Shown here: piece by piece, positions 27,719-35,916 of the stretch
Layout: each line of letters opens with the position of its first letter
Numbering within the stretch: position 1 is the first letter of the stretch
Origin: Jannaschia sp. W003
GTDB taxonomy: Bacteria > Pseudomonadota > Alphaproteobacteria > Rhodobacterales > Rhodobacteraceae
Length of the DNA: 64,000 bases
Assembly: GCF_025144335.1 (NCBI RefSeq)
Contig: NZ_CP083539.1
Coordinates: 2,047,501-2,111,500, forward strand
Reading direction: 5' to 3'
Notes under the pieces: model-generated
Database searches by the model: none
What the model saw: only the letters and a program-made list of their open reading frames with translations
What the model was told of the DNA's origin: nothing
Translations under genes and position numbers: made by a program

Positions 27719-28671
27719 TCCCCAAGACCGAGCTGCACCTCCACCTCGAGGGCGCCGCGCCGCCCGCCTTCATCCGCGGTCTGGCCTCCGAGCAGGGCAC
27801 CCGGCTCGACGCCCTGTTCGACGAGCGCGGCGACTACCGCTTCGAGGACTTCCGGCAGTTCCTGCGCACCTACGAGGGCGCCACCTCGGTGCTGCGCGGG
27901 CCCGAGGAGTTCGCGCGCCTCACCCGCGCCGTGCTGGAGGAGAGCGCGAGCCACGGGGTGATCTACACCGAGGCGTTCCTGTCGCCCGACTTCTGCGGCG
28001 GGCGCGACCGGGGCGCCTGGGCCGAGTACCTCGCCGCCATCGAGGAGGCCGCCGCCGCCGTGCCGGAGATCGAGATGCGCGGCATCGTCACCTGCATCCG
28101 CCACTTCGGCCCCGACGCCGCCAGGGAGACCGCCCGCTGCGCCGCTGAGACCGCGGGCCGCTTCGTCACGGGATGGGGCATGGGCGGCGACGAGGGGATG
28201 GGGAAGGCCGCCGACTTCGCCTGGGCGTTCGACTGCGCGCGCGAGGCGGGCCTGGGCATCACCGTCCACGCCGGCGAGTTCGGCGGCCCCGAGAGCGTGC
28301 GCGACGCGCTGGCCTTGCGCCCCTCGCGCCTCGGCCACGGGGTGCGCAGCATCGAGGACCTGGCCCTCGTCGACCGCTTGGCCGAGGACGGCGTGGTGCT
28401 GGAGGTCTGCCCGCTGTCGAACGTGCGCCTCGGGCTCTACGAGGACGTGCGCCGCCACCCCATCGAGCGCCTGCGGGACAGGGGCGTGAAGGTGACCGTC
28501 TCCACCGACGACCCGCCGTTCTTCGGCACCACCATGACGCGCGAGTACGACGCGCTAGCCGAGGCCTTCGGCTGGACCGAGGACGACTTCCGCGCCCTGA
28601 ACCGCATCTCGGCCGAGGCCGCCTTCTGCGACGACGCCACCCGCGCCAAGCTGCTGGAGACCTTCCCGTGA
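27715..28671 (+). CDS. add: Adenosine deaminase
   Basis: 318 residues, a TIM-barrel zinc hydrolase that deaminates (deoxy)adenosine to inosine. Motifs in order: zinc ligands HLHLEGA near residue 8, [20 protein letters not shown], and [10 protein letters not shown] at the C-terminal end of the barrel. Start GTG 27715 overlaps the deoB stop. A few family members act on adenine or other purines; the operon of nucleoside genes favours adenosine. Confidence 0.92.
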   Translation: MIPKTELHLHLEGAAPPAFIRGLASEQGTRLDALFDERGDYRFEDFRQFLRTYEGATSVLRGPEEFARLTRAVLEESASHGVIYTEAFLSPDFCGGRDRGAWAEYLAAIEEAAAAVPEIEMRGIVTCIRHFGPDAARETARCAAETAGRFVTGWGMGGDEGMGKAADFAWAFDCAREAGLGITVHAGEFGGPESVRDALALRPSRLGHGVRSIEDLALVDRLAEDGVVLEVCPLSNVRLGLYEDVRRHPIERLRDRGVKVTVSTDDPPFFGTTMTREYDALAEAFGWTEDDFRALNRISAEAAFCDDATRAKLLETFP

Positions 28672-29297
28672 GCCACGTCACCCACGTCACCCACCCGCTG
28701 ATCCAGCACAAGCTGACCATCATGCGCGAGCGGGACACCCCCACCGCCGTGTTCCGCCAGCTCCTGCGCGAGATCTCGCAGCTGCTCGCCTACGAGATCA
28801 CCCGCGACCTCGCGATGGAGACCAAGCACATCGAGACGCCCGTCGCGCCGATGGAGGCGCCGACGCTGGCGGGCCGCAAGCTGGCGCTGGTGTCGATCCT
28901 GCGCGCGGGCAACGGGCTGCTCGACGGCATCCTGGAGCTGGTGCCGAGCGCCCGCGTCGGCTTCGTGGGCCTCTACCGCGACGAGACGACGCTGGAGCCG
29001 GTGGAGTACTACTTCAAGGTGCCCGACCACTTGGGCGAGCGGCTGGTGATCGCGGTCGACCCGATGCTGGCCACGGGCAACTCCTCGGTGGCGGCCATCA
29101 CGAAGCTGAAGGAGGCCGGTGCGACCGACATCCGCTTCCTGTGCCTGCTCGCAGCGCCCGAGGGCATCGCGCGCATGGAGGAGGCCCATCCCGACGTGCC
29201 CATCGTCACAGCCGCGATCGACGAGCGCCTGAACGAGCACGGCTACATCGTGCCCGGACTGGGGGATGCGGGCGACAGGATGTTCGGCACGAAGTAG
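28668..29297 (+). CDS. upp: Uracil phosphoribosyltransferase
   Basis: 209 residues. It makes UMP from uracil and PRPP, closing the salvage route from cytidine via uridine. The PRPP loop is [11 protein letters not shown] and the C-terminal uracil-binding tail [13 protein letters not shown] is intact. Start GTG 28668 overlaps the add stop; the first codons encode HVTHVTH because CACGTCACC repeats there. It is the last gene of the cdd-deoA-deoB-add-upp run, followed by a small hairpin at 29353. Confidence 0.96.
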   Translation: MSHVTHVTHPLIQHKLTIMRERDTPTAVFRQLLREISQLLAYEITRDLAMETKHIETPVAPMEAPTLAGRKLALVSILRAGNGLLDGILELVPSARVGFVGLYRDETTLEPVEYYFKVPDHLGERLVIAVDPMLATGNSSVAAITKLKEAGATDIRFLCLLAAPEGIARMEEAHPDVPIVTAAIDERLNEHGYIVPGLGDAGDRMFGTK

Positions 29298-29352
29298 GCG
29301 CAGGTTGCCCTAGGGTTTACAGGCCCGGGACGGGGCGCCACAGTCCTCGCGA

Positions 29353-29368
29353 CCGTCCGGGGGGACGG
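29353..29368 (+). terminator. Small hairpin after upp
   Basis: A 6-bp stem CCGTCC/GGACGG with a GGGG loop, 55 bp past the upp stop and 19 bp before the next start. It may end the salvage operon or be part of the leader of the next gene. Confidence 0.35.
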
Positions 29369-29387
29369 CCTGAGGAGAGCAGAACCA

Positions 29388-30443
29388 ATGATGATCAGGG
29401 AAACCCTGACCGCCGCAGCCTGCGCGCTGCTGGCCCTGACCACCTGCGCCGCGGCGCAGGACCGGACCATCCGAAACACCGACGGCCCGGCCGAGCCGCC
29501 GCCCGCCGGCTTCGACGGACGCGAGTACGTCGACAGCGAGGGCTGCGTGTTCATCCGCGCCGGCGTGGGCGACGCGGTGCGCTACGTGCCGCGCGTGGCC
29601 CGCGACCGCTCCGTGGTCTGCGGACGGGAGCCGACCTTCGCCGGTGCGCGGCCGGAAGCGGCGCCCGACGCGGTCGTGGCGACCGAGCGTCCCGCGGCTC
29701 CTCCGGCGGCGGCTGTCGCCGAGGCGGAGCCGGTGATCCGCCGGGCGCCCGCGCCCGCCGCGCCGCGCCGCATCGCCTCCGCGGCGCCCTCGCGCCCCGG
29801 CGCGCCCGCGGCCGCGGTTGCGCCCGACGCGCCGCGGGCCACGCCGGTCGCCGCCGCAGCCGCACCGGCCCGCGCCGTTCGCCGCCAGGCGGCGGTCGCG
29901 CGGCGCCCCGCGGTGAAGGCGATGGCCGCCGGCCCCGCCGTGGACCCGAGCGGCCTGCCGCGGGCCTGCGGCGACGTCCGCGCGGACGATGGCGGAGCCG
30001 CGCGCGCTTCGCGCGCCTGCATCGTGGCGCTCCAGCGGCAGGGCTTCGTGGTGCGCCGCGCGCCGGACGGCGCCGTGGCGCGACGGCTGCCGCTGACCGA
30101 GCAGACCGTGGTGCGCGTCGCGCGCCCCGCCAACGCGCTGCGCGTCGATCCCACGACGCCCTCGCCGCGCGCCGCCGGCTGCGCGCTCGGGGCGGACCTC
30201 CAGTGCGCCGGCCTGCGCACCGACCGCTCGTCCCGCGGGGTCGCCGCACCCGTCGTGGTGCCCGCGGCCCGCACGACGTTCTCCACGGCGACGCCGCCGC
30301 GGGGCTACCGCATGGCATGGCGCGACGGGCGGCTGAACCCGCTGCGCGGCCCCCGCACGCTGCAGGGCGACCTGCAGTCCCAGGCGGTCTGGACCAACGG
30401 CGTGCCGCGCCGCCTGCGCCGCGTGATCGTGGTCGCCGACTGA
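29388..30443 (+). CDS. Exported Ala/Arg/Pro-rich protein of the Rhodobacterales SPOR-like type
   Basis: 351 residues with an N-terminal signal (TLTAAACALLALTTCAAAQ). A conserved block follows at about residues 44-82: FDGREYVDSEGCVFIRAG, then YVPRVARDRSVVCG. I know this block from Rhodobacterales cell-envelope proteins that usually end in a peptidoglycan-binding SPOR domain. The middle (about 95-180) is low-complexity Ala/Pro/Arg. The C-terminal part has cysteines (ACGDVR, AGCALGADLQCAGL) and no clear SPOR fold by eye. AGGAGAG precedes two adjacent ATGs (29388 and 29391). A strong two-way terminator follows. Confidence 0.65.
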   Translation: MMIRETLTAAACALLALTTCAAAQDRTIRNTDGPAEPPPAGFDGREYVDSEGCVFIRAGVGDAVRYVPRVARDRSVVCGREPTFAGARPEAAPDAVVATERPAAPPAAAVAEAEPVIRRAPAPAAPRRIASAAPSRPGAPAAAVAPDAPRATPVAAAAAPARAVRRQAAVARRPAVKAMAAGPAVDPSGLPRACGDVRADDGGAARASRACIVALQRQGFVVRRAPDGAVARRLPLTEQTVVRVARPANALRVDPTTPSPRAAGCALGADLQCAGLRTDRSSRGVAAPVVVPAARTTFSTATPPRGYRMAWRDGRLNPLRGPRTLQGDLQSQAVWTNGVPRRLRRVIVVAD

Positions 30444-30454
30444 CCGCATCTTCG

Positions 30455-30474
30455 GGCCGCCCCGCGGGGCGGCC
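30455..30474. terminator. Two-way terminator between convergent genes
   Basis: A 20-bp perfect palindrome (GGCCGCCCC, GC, GGGGCGGCC) fills the 37-bp gap between the stops of two convergent genes and can act on both strands. Confidence 0.7.
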
Positions 30475-30480
30475 TGCAGC

Positions 30481-31470
30481 CTACTCGCAGATGCCGCGAA
30501 GGCTCTGCCAGTCCGTGTCGTCGAGCGCCGGCGGCATCGCCCCGGGCCCCGCGCCCGAGCCCGCATCCAGACCCACCGCCGCCGCCCAGGGCGCCCAGTC
30601 GAGCCGCGCCTGCGAGAAGGCCGGCCGTAGCACCGACGCGGGCGCGAGCGCGGGCGGGTCGAGCAGCAGCGACTCGATGTGCCGCGCATAGGCCACGGGC
30701 GGCACCTGTCCCGAGGTCAGCAACGAGGCGATGCCCCGCAGCCCGATCCCCTCCAGGAAGGCTGCCAGGGGCGGCGCGGCCGCGGCGCTGACGCGGGTGG
30801 CCAGCACGTGACCCGCGGCGATGGCCGGGTCGTCCTGCGCCAGCAGGGTTTCGTTGGACACCAGCAGGATGTCCCCCGGCAGCGCGAGCGCGGGGATCGG
30901 CAGGTCGCGCACCACCCGCAGGCGCACGGGCGTGGTGGGCAGGATGCGCTCGCGCAGGCGGTCGAGCGCCTCCTGGCCCAGCACGCCGGTGCAGGGGGGG
31001 CCGGTCAGGGCGGACAACTCCGTCAGCAGCCGGTCGCCGATCTCCTCGCGCTGCACGGGGGGCAGGAGGACCGCCGCCCGTTCGCGCAAGGCGGATGGCA
31101 TCCAGAACGCCGCTACCAGCCCGCCGATCCCGAGAGCGGCGGCGACCAGCAGCCAACGCAGGCGGCCCGGATGGGGGCGCCCCCGCTCCACCGCCGCCAG
31201 CACCCGCTCCAGCGCGTCGATCATCGCGCTCTCGTCGATGCTCAGCTCCTCGTCGGCCGAGCCGCCCGGCGCGTAGCGCGCGGGAACGACGCCGGGGTTG
31301 AGCCGCCGGATGGCGGGCAGCGACCAGTGCGACAGCGCCGCCTCGTCGTCGCCGAACACCCGCAGCTCCGCCTCGCCGATGGACACGTAGACCGCGCGCG
31401 CCTCGGCATCCGGCGCGGGGCGCCAGAGCGCGGTGGTCTCGAGCCGCTCCAGCCCGTCGATCGCGGTCAC
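30481..31470 (-). CDS. Single-helix membrane protein with a degenerate M48-peptidase-like region
   Basis: 329 residues, start GTG 31470 overlapping the stop of the acyl-CoA synthetase (GTGA). About 105 soluble N-terminal residues precede one membrane helix (RWLLVAAALGIGGLVAAFW, near residues 106-124). The C-terminal part contains ALALPGDILLVSNETLLAQ, then DDPAIAAGHVLATRV, which resembles the ALPGG-x-hydrophobic and GHExxH region of M48 zinc proteases, but the HExxH is missing. If related, it is inactive. Function unknown; translational coupling suggests a link to the acyl-CoA synthetase. Confidence 0.6.
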   Translation of the reverse strand: MTAIDGLERLETTALWRPAPDAEARAVYVSIGEAELRVFGDDEAALSHWSLPAIRRLNPGVVPARYAPGGSADEELSIDESAMIDALERVLAAVERGRPHPGRLRWLLVAAALGIGGLVAAFWMPSALRERAAVLLPPVQREEIGDRLLTELSALTGPPCTGVLGQEALDRLRERILPTTPVRLRVVRDLPIPALALPGDILLVSNETLLAQDDPAIAAGHVLATRVSAAAAPPLAAFLEGIGLRGIASLLTSGQVPPVAYARHIESLLLDPPALAPASVLRPAFSQARLDWAPWAAAVGLDAGSGAGPGAMPPALDDTDWQSLRGICE

Positions 31471-33089
31471 CGGCGCAGGCCCGCCCTGAGCTCGAACTTC
31501 TGCACCTTGCCGGTGGAGGTCTTGGGCAGGGGGCCGAACACGACGCGCTTGGGTGTCTTGAAGCCCGCGAGGCGCGCGCGCGCGAAGGCGATCAGCTCGG
31601 CCTCGGAGGCCTCGGCCCCGTCGCGCAGCTCCACGAAGGCGCACGGCACCTCGCCCCATTTGTCGTCGGGCTGGGCCACCACGGCGCAGAGCGAGACCGC
31701 GTCGTGGTGCATCAGCGCGCCCTCGACCTCGACGCTGCTGACGTTCTCGCCACCCGAGATGATGATGTCCTTGGCCCGGTCGCGGATCTCGACGTAGCCG
31801 TCGGGGTGCTTCACGGCCAGGTCCCCCGAGCGGAACCAGCCGCCCCGGAACGCCTCGGCGGTGGCCTCGGGGTTGCGGAGGTAGCCCTTCATCACCGCGT
31901 TGCCGCGCATCGCCACCTCGCCCTGCGTCTCGCCGTCGGCGGGAACGGGCGCGCCGTCCTCGCCGAACACGTCCACGCCCTCCATCATCGGGTAGGCCAC
32001 GCCCTGTCGGGCCTTGAGCGCCGCGCGCGCCTCGGGGGCCGCGCTGTCCCAGCGGTCCGCCTGCCAGACGTTCTCGACCACGTGGCCGTAGGTCTCGGTC
32101 AGGCCGTAGACGTGGGTGACGTTGAACCCGAGGGCTTCCGTGCGCGCGAGCGTGGCGGCGGGCGGGGGCGCGCCCGCCGTGTAGACCTCGACCGCATGAT
32201 CGAAGGGGCGCCGCTCGGAGGCGGGCGCGTTGGCGAGGGCGTTGAGCACGATGGGCGCGCCGCCGAAGTGGGTCACGCCCTCGTCGGCCACGGCCGCGAA
32301 CACGGCCCCGGCGGTGACGTCGCGCAGGCACACGACCGTGCCGCCGAGCACGGGCATCATCCAGGCGTGGCACCAGCCGTTGCAGTGGAACAGCGGCACC
32401 ACGGTCAGGATGCGCGGGTGCAGCGTCAGGCGCCACGAGACCACGGTGCCCATGGTCATCAGGTAGGCGCCCCGGTGGTGGTACACGACGCCCTTGGGGC
32501 GGCCCGTGGTGCCCGATGTGTAGTTGAGCGCGAGGCTCTCCCACTCGTCCTCGGGCATGACCCAGGCGAAGTCTGCGTCGGCCCCGGCCAGCAGCGCCTC
32601 GTAGAGCGGATGGCGCCCGGTGGCCTCGATGCCGGCCACGTCGTCGGGCACCTCCACCAGCGTCGGGGGCGCCTCCATGTCCTCGATGGCCTCCTCGACC
32701 AACGCGACGAAGGCGCTGTCGACCAGCACCACCACCGCGCCGCCGTGGCCGAGGATGTAGCGCACCGTGTCCACGTCGAGGCGGACGTTCACGGTGTTCA
32801 GCACCGCGCCCGCGGCAGGCACGCCGAAGCTGGCCTCCACCTGGGCGGGCACGTTGGGCAGGAGCGTCGCCACCACGTCGCCTGGCCGCACCCCGAGGCG
32901 CTGGAGCATCGAGGCCTGGCGCGTCACGCGCTCGCGGTACTCGGCATAGGTCCGGCGGTGGGGGCCATGCACCAACGCCTCGCGGTCCGGCCAGACGCGG
33001 GCCGCGCGGTTCAGGTGCGACAGCGGCGTGAGGGGCACGAAGTTCGCCGCGCACCGGTCCAGCCCCGTCTCGTCCGCCAGCCACCCCAT
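31467..33089 (-). CDS. Acyl-CoA synthetase (AMP-binding)
   Basis: 540 residues of the ANL superfamily. It activates a carboxylic acid to acyl-AMP and then acyl-CoA. The P-loop is NYTSGTTGRPKG, A5 is YGLTETYG, A8 is FRSGDLAVKHPDGYVEIRDR and the C-terminal catalytic Lys is in KTSTGKVQKFELR. The length and HCNGWCHAWMMPV region match medium-chain / methylmercaptopropionate (DmdB-type) ligases of roseobacters, so fatty-acid or sulfur-acid substrates are both possible. ATG 33089 follows GGGAGG. It is divergent from the DMT exporter gene. Confidence 0.87.
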   Translation of the reverse strand: MGWLADETGLDRCAANFVPLTPLSHLNRAARVWPDREALVHGPHRRTYAEYRERVTRQASMLQRLGVRPGDVVATLLPNVPAQVEASFGVPAAGAVLNTVNVRLDVDTVRYILGHGGAVVVLVDSAFVALVEEAIEDMEAPPTLVEVPDDVAGIEATGRHPLYEALLAGADADFAWVMPEDEWESLALNYTSGTTGRPKGVVYHHRGAYLMTMGTVVSWRLTLHPRILTVVPLFHCNGWCHAWMMPVLGGTVVCLRDVTAGAVFAAVADEGVTHFGGAPIVLNALANAPASERRPFDHAVEVYTAGAPPPAATLARTEALGFNVTHVYGLTETYGHVVENVWQADRWDSAAPEARAALKARQGVAYPMMEGVDVFGEDGAPVPADGETQGEVAMRGNAVMKGYLRNPEATAEAFRGGWFRSGDLAVKHPDGYVEIRDRAKDIIISGGENVSSVEVEGALMHHDAVSLCAVVAQPDDKWGEVPCAFVELRDGAEASEAELIAFARARLAGFKTPKRVVFGPLPKTSTGKVQKFELRAGLRR

Positions 33090-33162
33090 GCGCGCCTCCC
33101 GTTGCACTTTCCCGCAAGGCGGCGATAGTCGCCGCGGGGCGCAGGGAGGGCAAGGGCGCGCG

Positions 33163-34071
33163 ATGCAGAACCGGACCCTCGCCTCGGCGGCCTCGATCCT
33201 CGCCGCCATGGCCATCATCGGGTTGATCGACCAGTTCGTGCAGGTGATCGCGCGCACCTCTTCGCTCTGGACCTTCCACCTGCTGCGCGCGGCGATGATG
33301 TTCGCCATGGCCGGCGCGTGGCTGTGGCTGCGCGGCGCGCGCCTGCGGGTGCATTCGTGGCGCGGGCTGGCGGGGCGCTCGCTGTTCATGTCCACCGCGA
33401 TGGTGATTTACTTCGGCGCGCTCGGCTTCCTGCCCGTGGCGCAGGCGGCGGCGGGGCTGTTCTCGGCGCCGATCTGGATCCTCGTGCTGTCGGTCACGCT
33501 GTTCGGCCTCCGGATCGGCCCCGTGCGCGTCGTCGCCGCGCTGATCGGCTTCGCGGGCGTGCTCCTGGTGCTGTCGCCCGACCCGGCGACGATCGGGCCG
33601 CTGACCTTCGTTCCGATCGCGTCGGGGGCGTTCTACGCCGTGGCCGCCATCGCCACGCGCGAGTGGTGCGGCGCCGAGCAGCCCCTCGCCATCGCGCTGG
33701 GGGTGTTCGCGGGGCTGGCGCTCTGGGGCGCGGGGGGCATCGTCGTCGCCGGGGTGCTGGGGGAGGGGACGAGCTACCTCACCCGCGGCTGGGTCCCGCC
33801 CACGGGCGAGGTGTGGTTCTGGACCGCGGTGCAGGCGGCGGGCAGCCTCGTAGCGGTCACGCTGCTCGCGCGGGGCTACCAGCTCGCCGAGGCCTCGCTG
33901 GCGAGCGTGTTCGAGTTCTCGGTGCTCGGCTTCTCGGCGCTGTTCGGCTGGCTGGTGGCGGGGCAGGCGACAGGGCCGCTGGGACTGGCGGGGCTGGCGC
34001 TGATCGCCTTCGCCGGCAGCCTAATCGCGCTTCGCGGGGGCGACGCGGAAGCGCCGGCCGCGGCCCCGTGA
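33163..34071 (+). CDS. DMT (EamA) family transporter
   Basis: 302 residues with about ten hydrophobic helices in two EamA-like halves, e.g. IGLIDQFVQVIARTS at the start, VRVVAALIGFAGVLLVLSPD near the middle and LGLAGLALIAFAGSLIALRG at the end. Drug/metabolite-transporter proteins of this kind usually export small metabolites. ATG 33163 (MQNRTLAS) follows AAGGG. Its stop overlaps the GTG of the sulfotransferase-like gene. Substrate unknown. Confidence 0.85.
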   Translation: MQNRTLASAASILAAMAIIGLIDQFVQVIARTSSLWTFHLLRAAMMFAMAGAWLWLRGARLRVHSWRGLAGRSLFMSTAMVIYFGALGFLPVAQAAAGLFSAPIWILVLSVTLFGLRIGPVRVVAALIGFAGVLLVLSPDPATIGPLTFVPIASGAFYAVAAIATREWCGAEQPLAIALGVFAGLALWGAGGIVVAGVLGEGTSYLTRGWVPPTGEVWFWTAVQAAGSLVAVTLLARGYQLAEASLASVFEFSVLGFSALFGWLVAGQATGPLGLAGLALIAFAGSLIALRGGDAEAPAAAP

Positions 34072-34709
34072 TCGTCTCGCCGGGCCGCGGCTACGTCTTC
34101 GTGCACGCGCCGAAGACGGGGGGCACCGCGCTGACGCTGGCGCTGGAGGCGCGGGCGCACGCGGACGACATCATCGTCTCGGACACGCCGAAGGGCCGCG
34201 CGCGCCGAGGCCGCGTCCGGAGCGTACGCACGGCGGGGCGGCTCTGGAAGCACTCCACGCTCGCCGACATCCGGGGGCTGCTGCCGGACGGGGTGCTGGA
34301 TGCCCTGCGGCCCGTGACGCTGGTGCGCGACCCGTGGGACCGGATGGCGAGCTACTACCACTGGGCCCGCGCCCAGGACTTCTCCCATCCCGCGGTGGCG
34401 CTGGCGAAGCGCGCGACGTTCCGCGACTTCGTGCTGCACCCCCAGACCGCCGCCGCCTTCCGGGCGAACCCGCTCCGCTCCCACGTGGCCGGGGGGCGCG
34501 ACCCGATCTTCGTGCGGCTGGAGCATCTGGCCGGCGATCTCGCGCCCTTCGAGGCGCTGCTCGGCTTCCGCCTCGACGTCCCCAGCGCTAACGTGTCGAC
34601 CCGTCCGCGCGACCTGGCGGCGATCTACGATCCCGACACCGTCGCGCAGGTCGCCGCCATCTGCGCCGACGACTGCGAGCGCTTCGGCTACGCACCCCCT
34701 TCGGCATGA
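34068..34709 (+). CDS. Sulfotransferase-family protein (Sulfotransfer_2 type)
   Basis: 213 residues. VFVHAPKTGGTALTLALE (residues about 10-27) is the PAPS-binding loop, and TLVRDPWDRMASYYHWAR near residues 84-101 is the 3'-phosphate-binding segment. KHSTLADIR between them is also conserved in such enzymes. The two motifs favour a functional PAPS-dependent sulfotransferase; the acceptor is unknown. Start GTG 34068 overlaps the stop of the DMT transporter gene (GTGA). It is only distantly similar to the gene at 4106. Confidence 0.78.
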   Translation: MIVSPGRGYVFVHAPKTGGTALTLALEARAHADDIIVSDTPKGRARRGRVRSVRTAGRLWKHSTLADIRGLLPDGVLDALRPVTLVRDPWDRMASYYHWARAQDFSHPAVALAKRATFRDFVLHPQTAAAFRANPLRSHVAGGRDPIFVRLEHLAGDLAPFEALLGFRLDVPSANVSTRPRDLAAIYDPDTVAQVAAICADDCERFGYAPPSA

Positions 34710-34805
34710 TCCCGCTCGCCCGCCGCCGCGGCGCGGCGCGGCTTACGTCCGGCGGCGCGGCGCGGCATGAAGGACCGAACGACCGGGCCTGGAGCGGGAC
34801 ACTAC

Positions 34806-35402
34806 ATGAGCAAACGCATCTTCTCGGCGCCGCCTCCCGTCGCGCCCGACGCCGCCCCCCCGAAGGCCGCGGCCAAGCCCGCTCCGGCCGCGGCAGGCAA
34901 GCCCGACACGCGCCCGATGGTCCACGCCGCCACGCGCATCGACACGCCCGACGGTCCGCGCGCCGTGGAGACGTTGCAGGCCGGCGACCGGATCTGCTGC
35001 AGCGGCTCCGACGTGATGAGCCTGCGCGCCGTGGAACGGGTGGTGCTGGCCCGGGCGGACTGGGCCTACGCCCCCGCGCTCTGGCCGATCCGCGTTCCGG
35101 TGGGCACGCTGGGCAACCACACGCCGATGCGGGTCTCGCCGGGGATGCGGGTGCTCTTGCCGGGCGAGGACGGCGCGTTCGTGCGGGTGGCCGACCTCGT
35201 GGGCATCGGCGGCATCGCCCGCGACCGTCCCATGGCCGACATCCGCTACTTCGAGCTGCACCTGCCCGAGCACGCGCTGGTGCAGGCCGAGGGCGCGTTG
35301 ATCGAGAGCTTTCCCGAAGGCCCCCGCGCCGTGCGGCCCGAGACCCCGCGCGATGAGGCGCGGGCCGCCTTCGCCACGGCCACGGGCCGGCCGGTTCGGT
35401 GA
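34806..35402 (+). CDS. Hint-domain protein
   Basis: 198 residues. Starting near residue 39, HAATRIDTPDGPRAVETLQA, then GDRI, and later LGNHTPMRVSPGMRVLLPGE follow the pattern of the Hint_2 domain abundant in Rhodobacterales (intein/hedgehog-like fold). The usual N-terminal Cys of splicing domains is absent: the block starts VHAATRI rather than with a CFxxGT motif, so self-cleavage is doubtful. A Pro/Ala-rich leader precedes it. ATG 34806 (MSKRIFSAPPP) is preferred over an upstream ATG at 34767 without a ribosome site. Confidence 0.7.
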   Translation: MSKRIFSAPPPVAPDAAPPKAAAKPAPAAAGKPDTRPMVHAATRIDTPDGPRAVETLQAGDRICCSGSDVMSLRAVERVVLARADWAYAPALWPIRVPVGTLGNHTPMRVSPGMRVLLPGEDGAFVRVADLVGIGGIARDRPMADIRYFELHLPEHALVQAEGALIESFPEGPRAVRPETPRDEARAAFATATGRPVR

Positions 35403-35409
35403 CGCGCCG

Positions 35410-35775
35410 CTAGCGCAGGCGCCACGTCTCCTGGCTGGAGCGTCCTTCCTTCGCGCGCATCACCACCATGTCGCCGAGGATGTAGAGGTGCTTGCAATCC
35501 TGCTCGACCACGATGCCGTCGAGGCGCGTGGCGTGGCACAGCGCCTCGTTGGTCCAGCGCCAGCCGCCCGACACCCGGTGCCGGTCCTTGGTGCCGCCCA
35601 CTCCGCCGTTCGCCGCGAAGACCAGCGTTCCGCCGAACTCGTCCACCAGCGTGCGGTCCGCCACGAAGTCGCGGAACGCGCGCTCCGAGCGGATGCGCGT
35701 GAAGTCGAGCGCCGCGGCCGCCGTGGCGGTGGCGGCGATGGCGAGCGCGACGAGGGCGAGGCGGGCAGGGGTCAT
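35410..35775 (-). CDS. Exported conserved hypothetical protein
   Basis: 121 residues with a signal peptide (TPARLALVALAIAATATAAA). The mature part runs FTRIRSERAFRDFVADRTLV, then a Gly-rich hairpin, HRVSGGWRWTNEALCHATR and DCKHLYILGDMVVMRAKEG. Small periplasmic proteins with this RxFRDxVxxRTL ... W.W...LCH layout recur in Rhodobacterales; two Cys (LCH, DCK) could form a disulfide. Function unknown. ATG 35775 follows CGGAG. It converges with the Hint gene and lies downstream of the FadJ terminator. Confidence 0.7.
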   Translation of the reverse strand: MTPARLALVALAIAATATAAAALDFTRIRSERAFRDFVADRTLVDEFGGTLVFAANGGVGGTKDRHRVSGGWRWTNEALCHATRLDGIVVEQDCKHLYILGDMVVMRAKEGRSSQETWRLR

Positions 35776-35884
35776 GGCACGGGTCTCCGGAGGCGCGACT
35801 GTCCCCGGCATGGCCATCGAATCCGGCGGAACGGTGAAACGATCCGCGCCCCGAGGTGGTGATTTGCCGCCATCCGGGGACAAT

Positions 35885-35910
35885 GGGCGCGCCCTCGCGG
35901 GGGCGCGCCC
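35885..35910 (-). terminator. Terminator of the beta-oxidation operon
   Basis: Two copies of the self-complementary GGGCGCGCCC form a 10-bp stem with a 6-nt loop, starting seven bases after the stop of the FadJ-type gene on the minus strand. Confidence 0.75.
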
Positions 35911-35916
35911 GGAAGG

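Noticed and set aside
28668..28700. Repeated CACGTCACC at the start of upp as a regulatory repeat
   Set aside because: It is inside the coding region, encodes His-Val-Thr repeats, and is only three units long; no evidence for regulation.
29388..30443. A full SPOR domain at the C-terminus of the exported protein
   Set aside because: I could not recognise the SPOR pattern by eye; only the N-terminal conserved block is clear.
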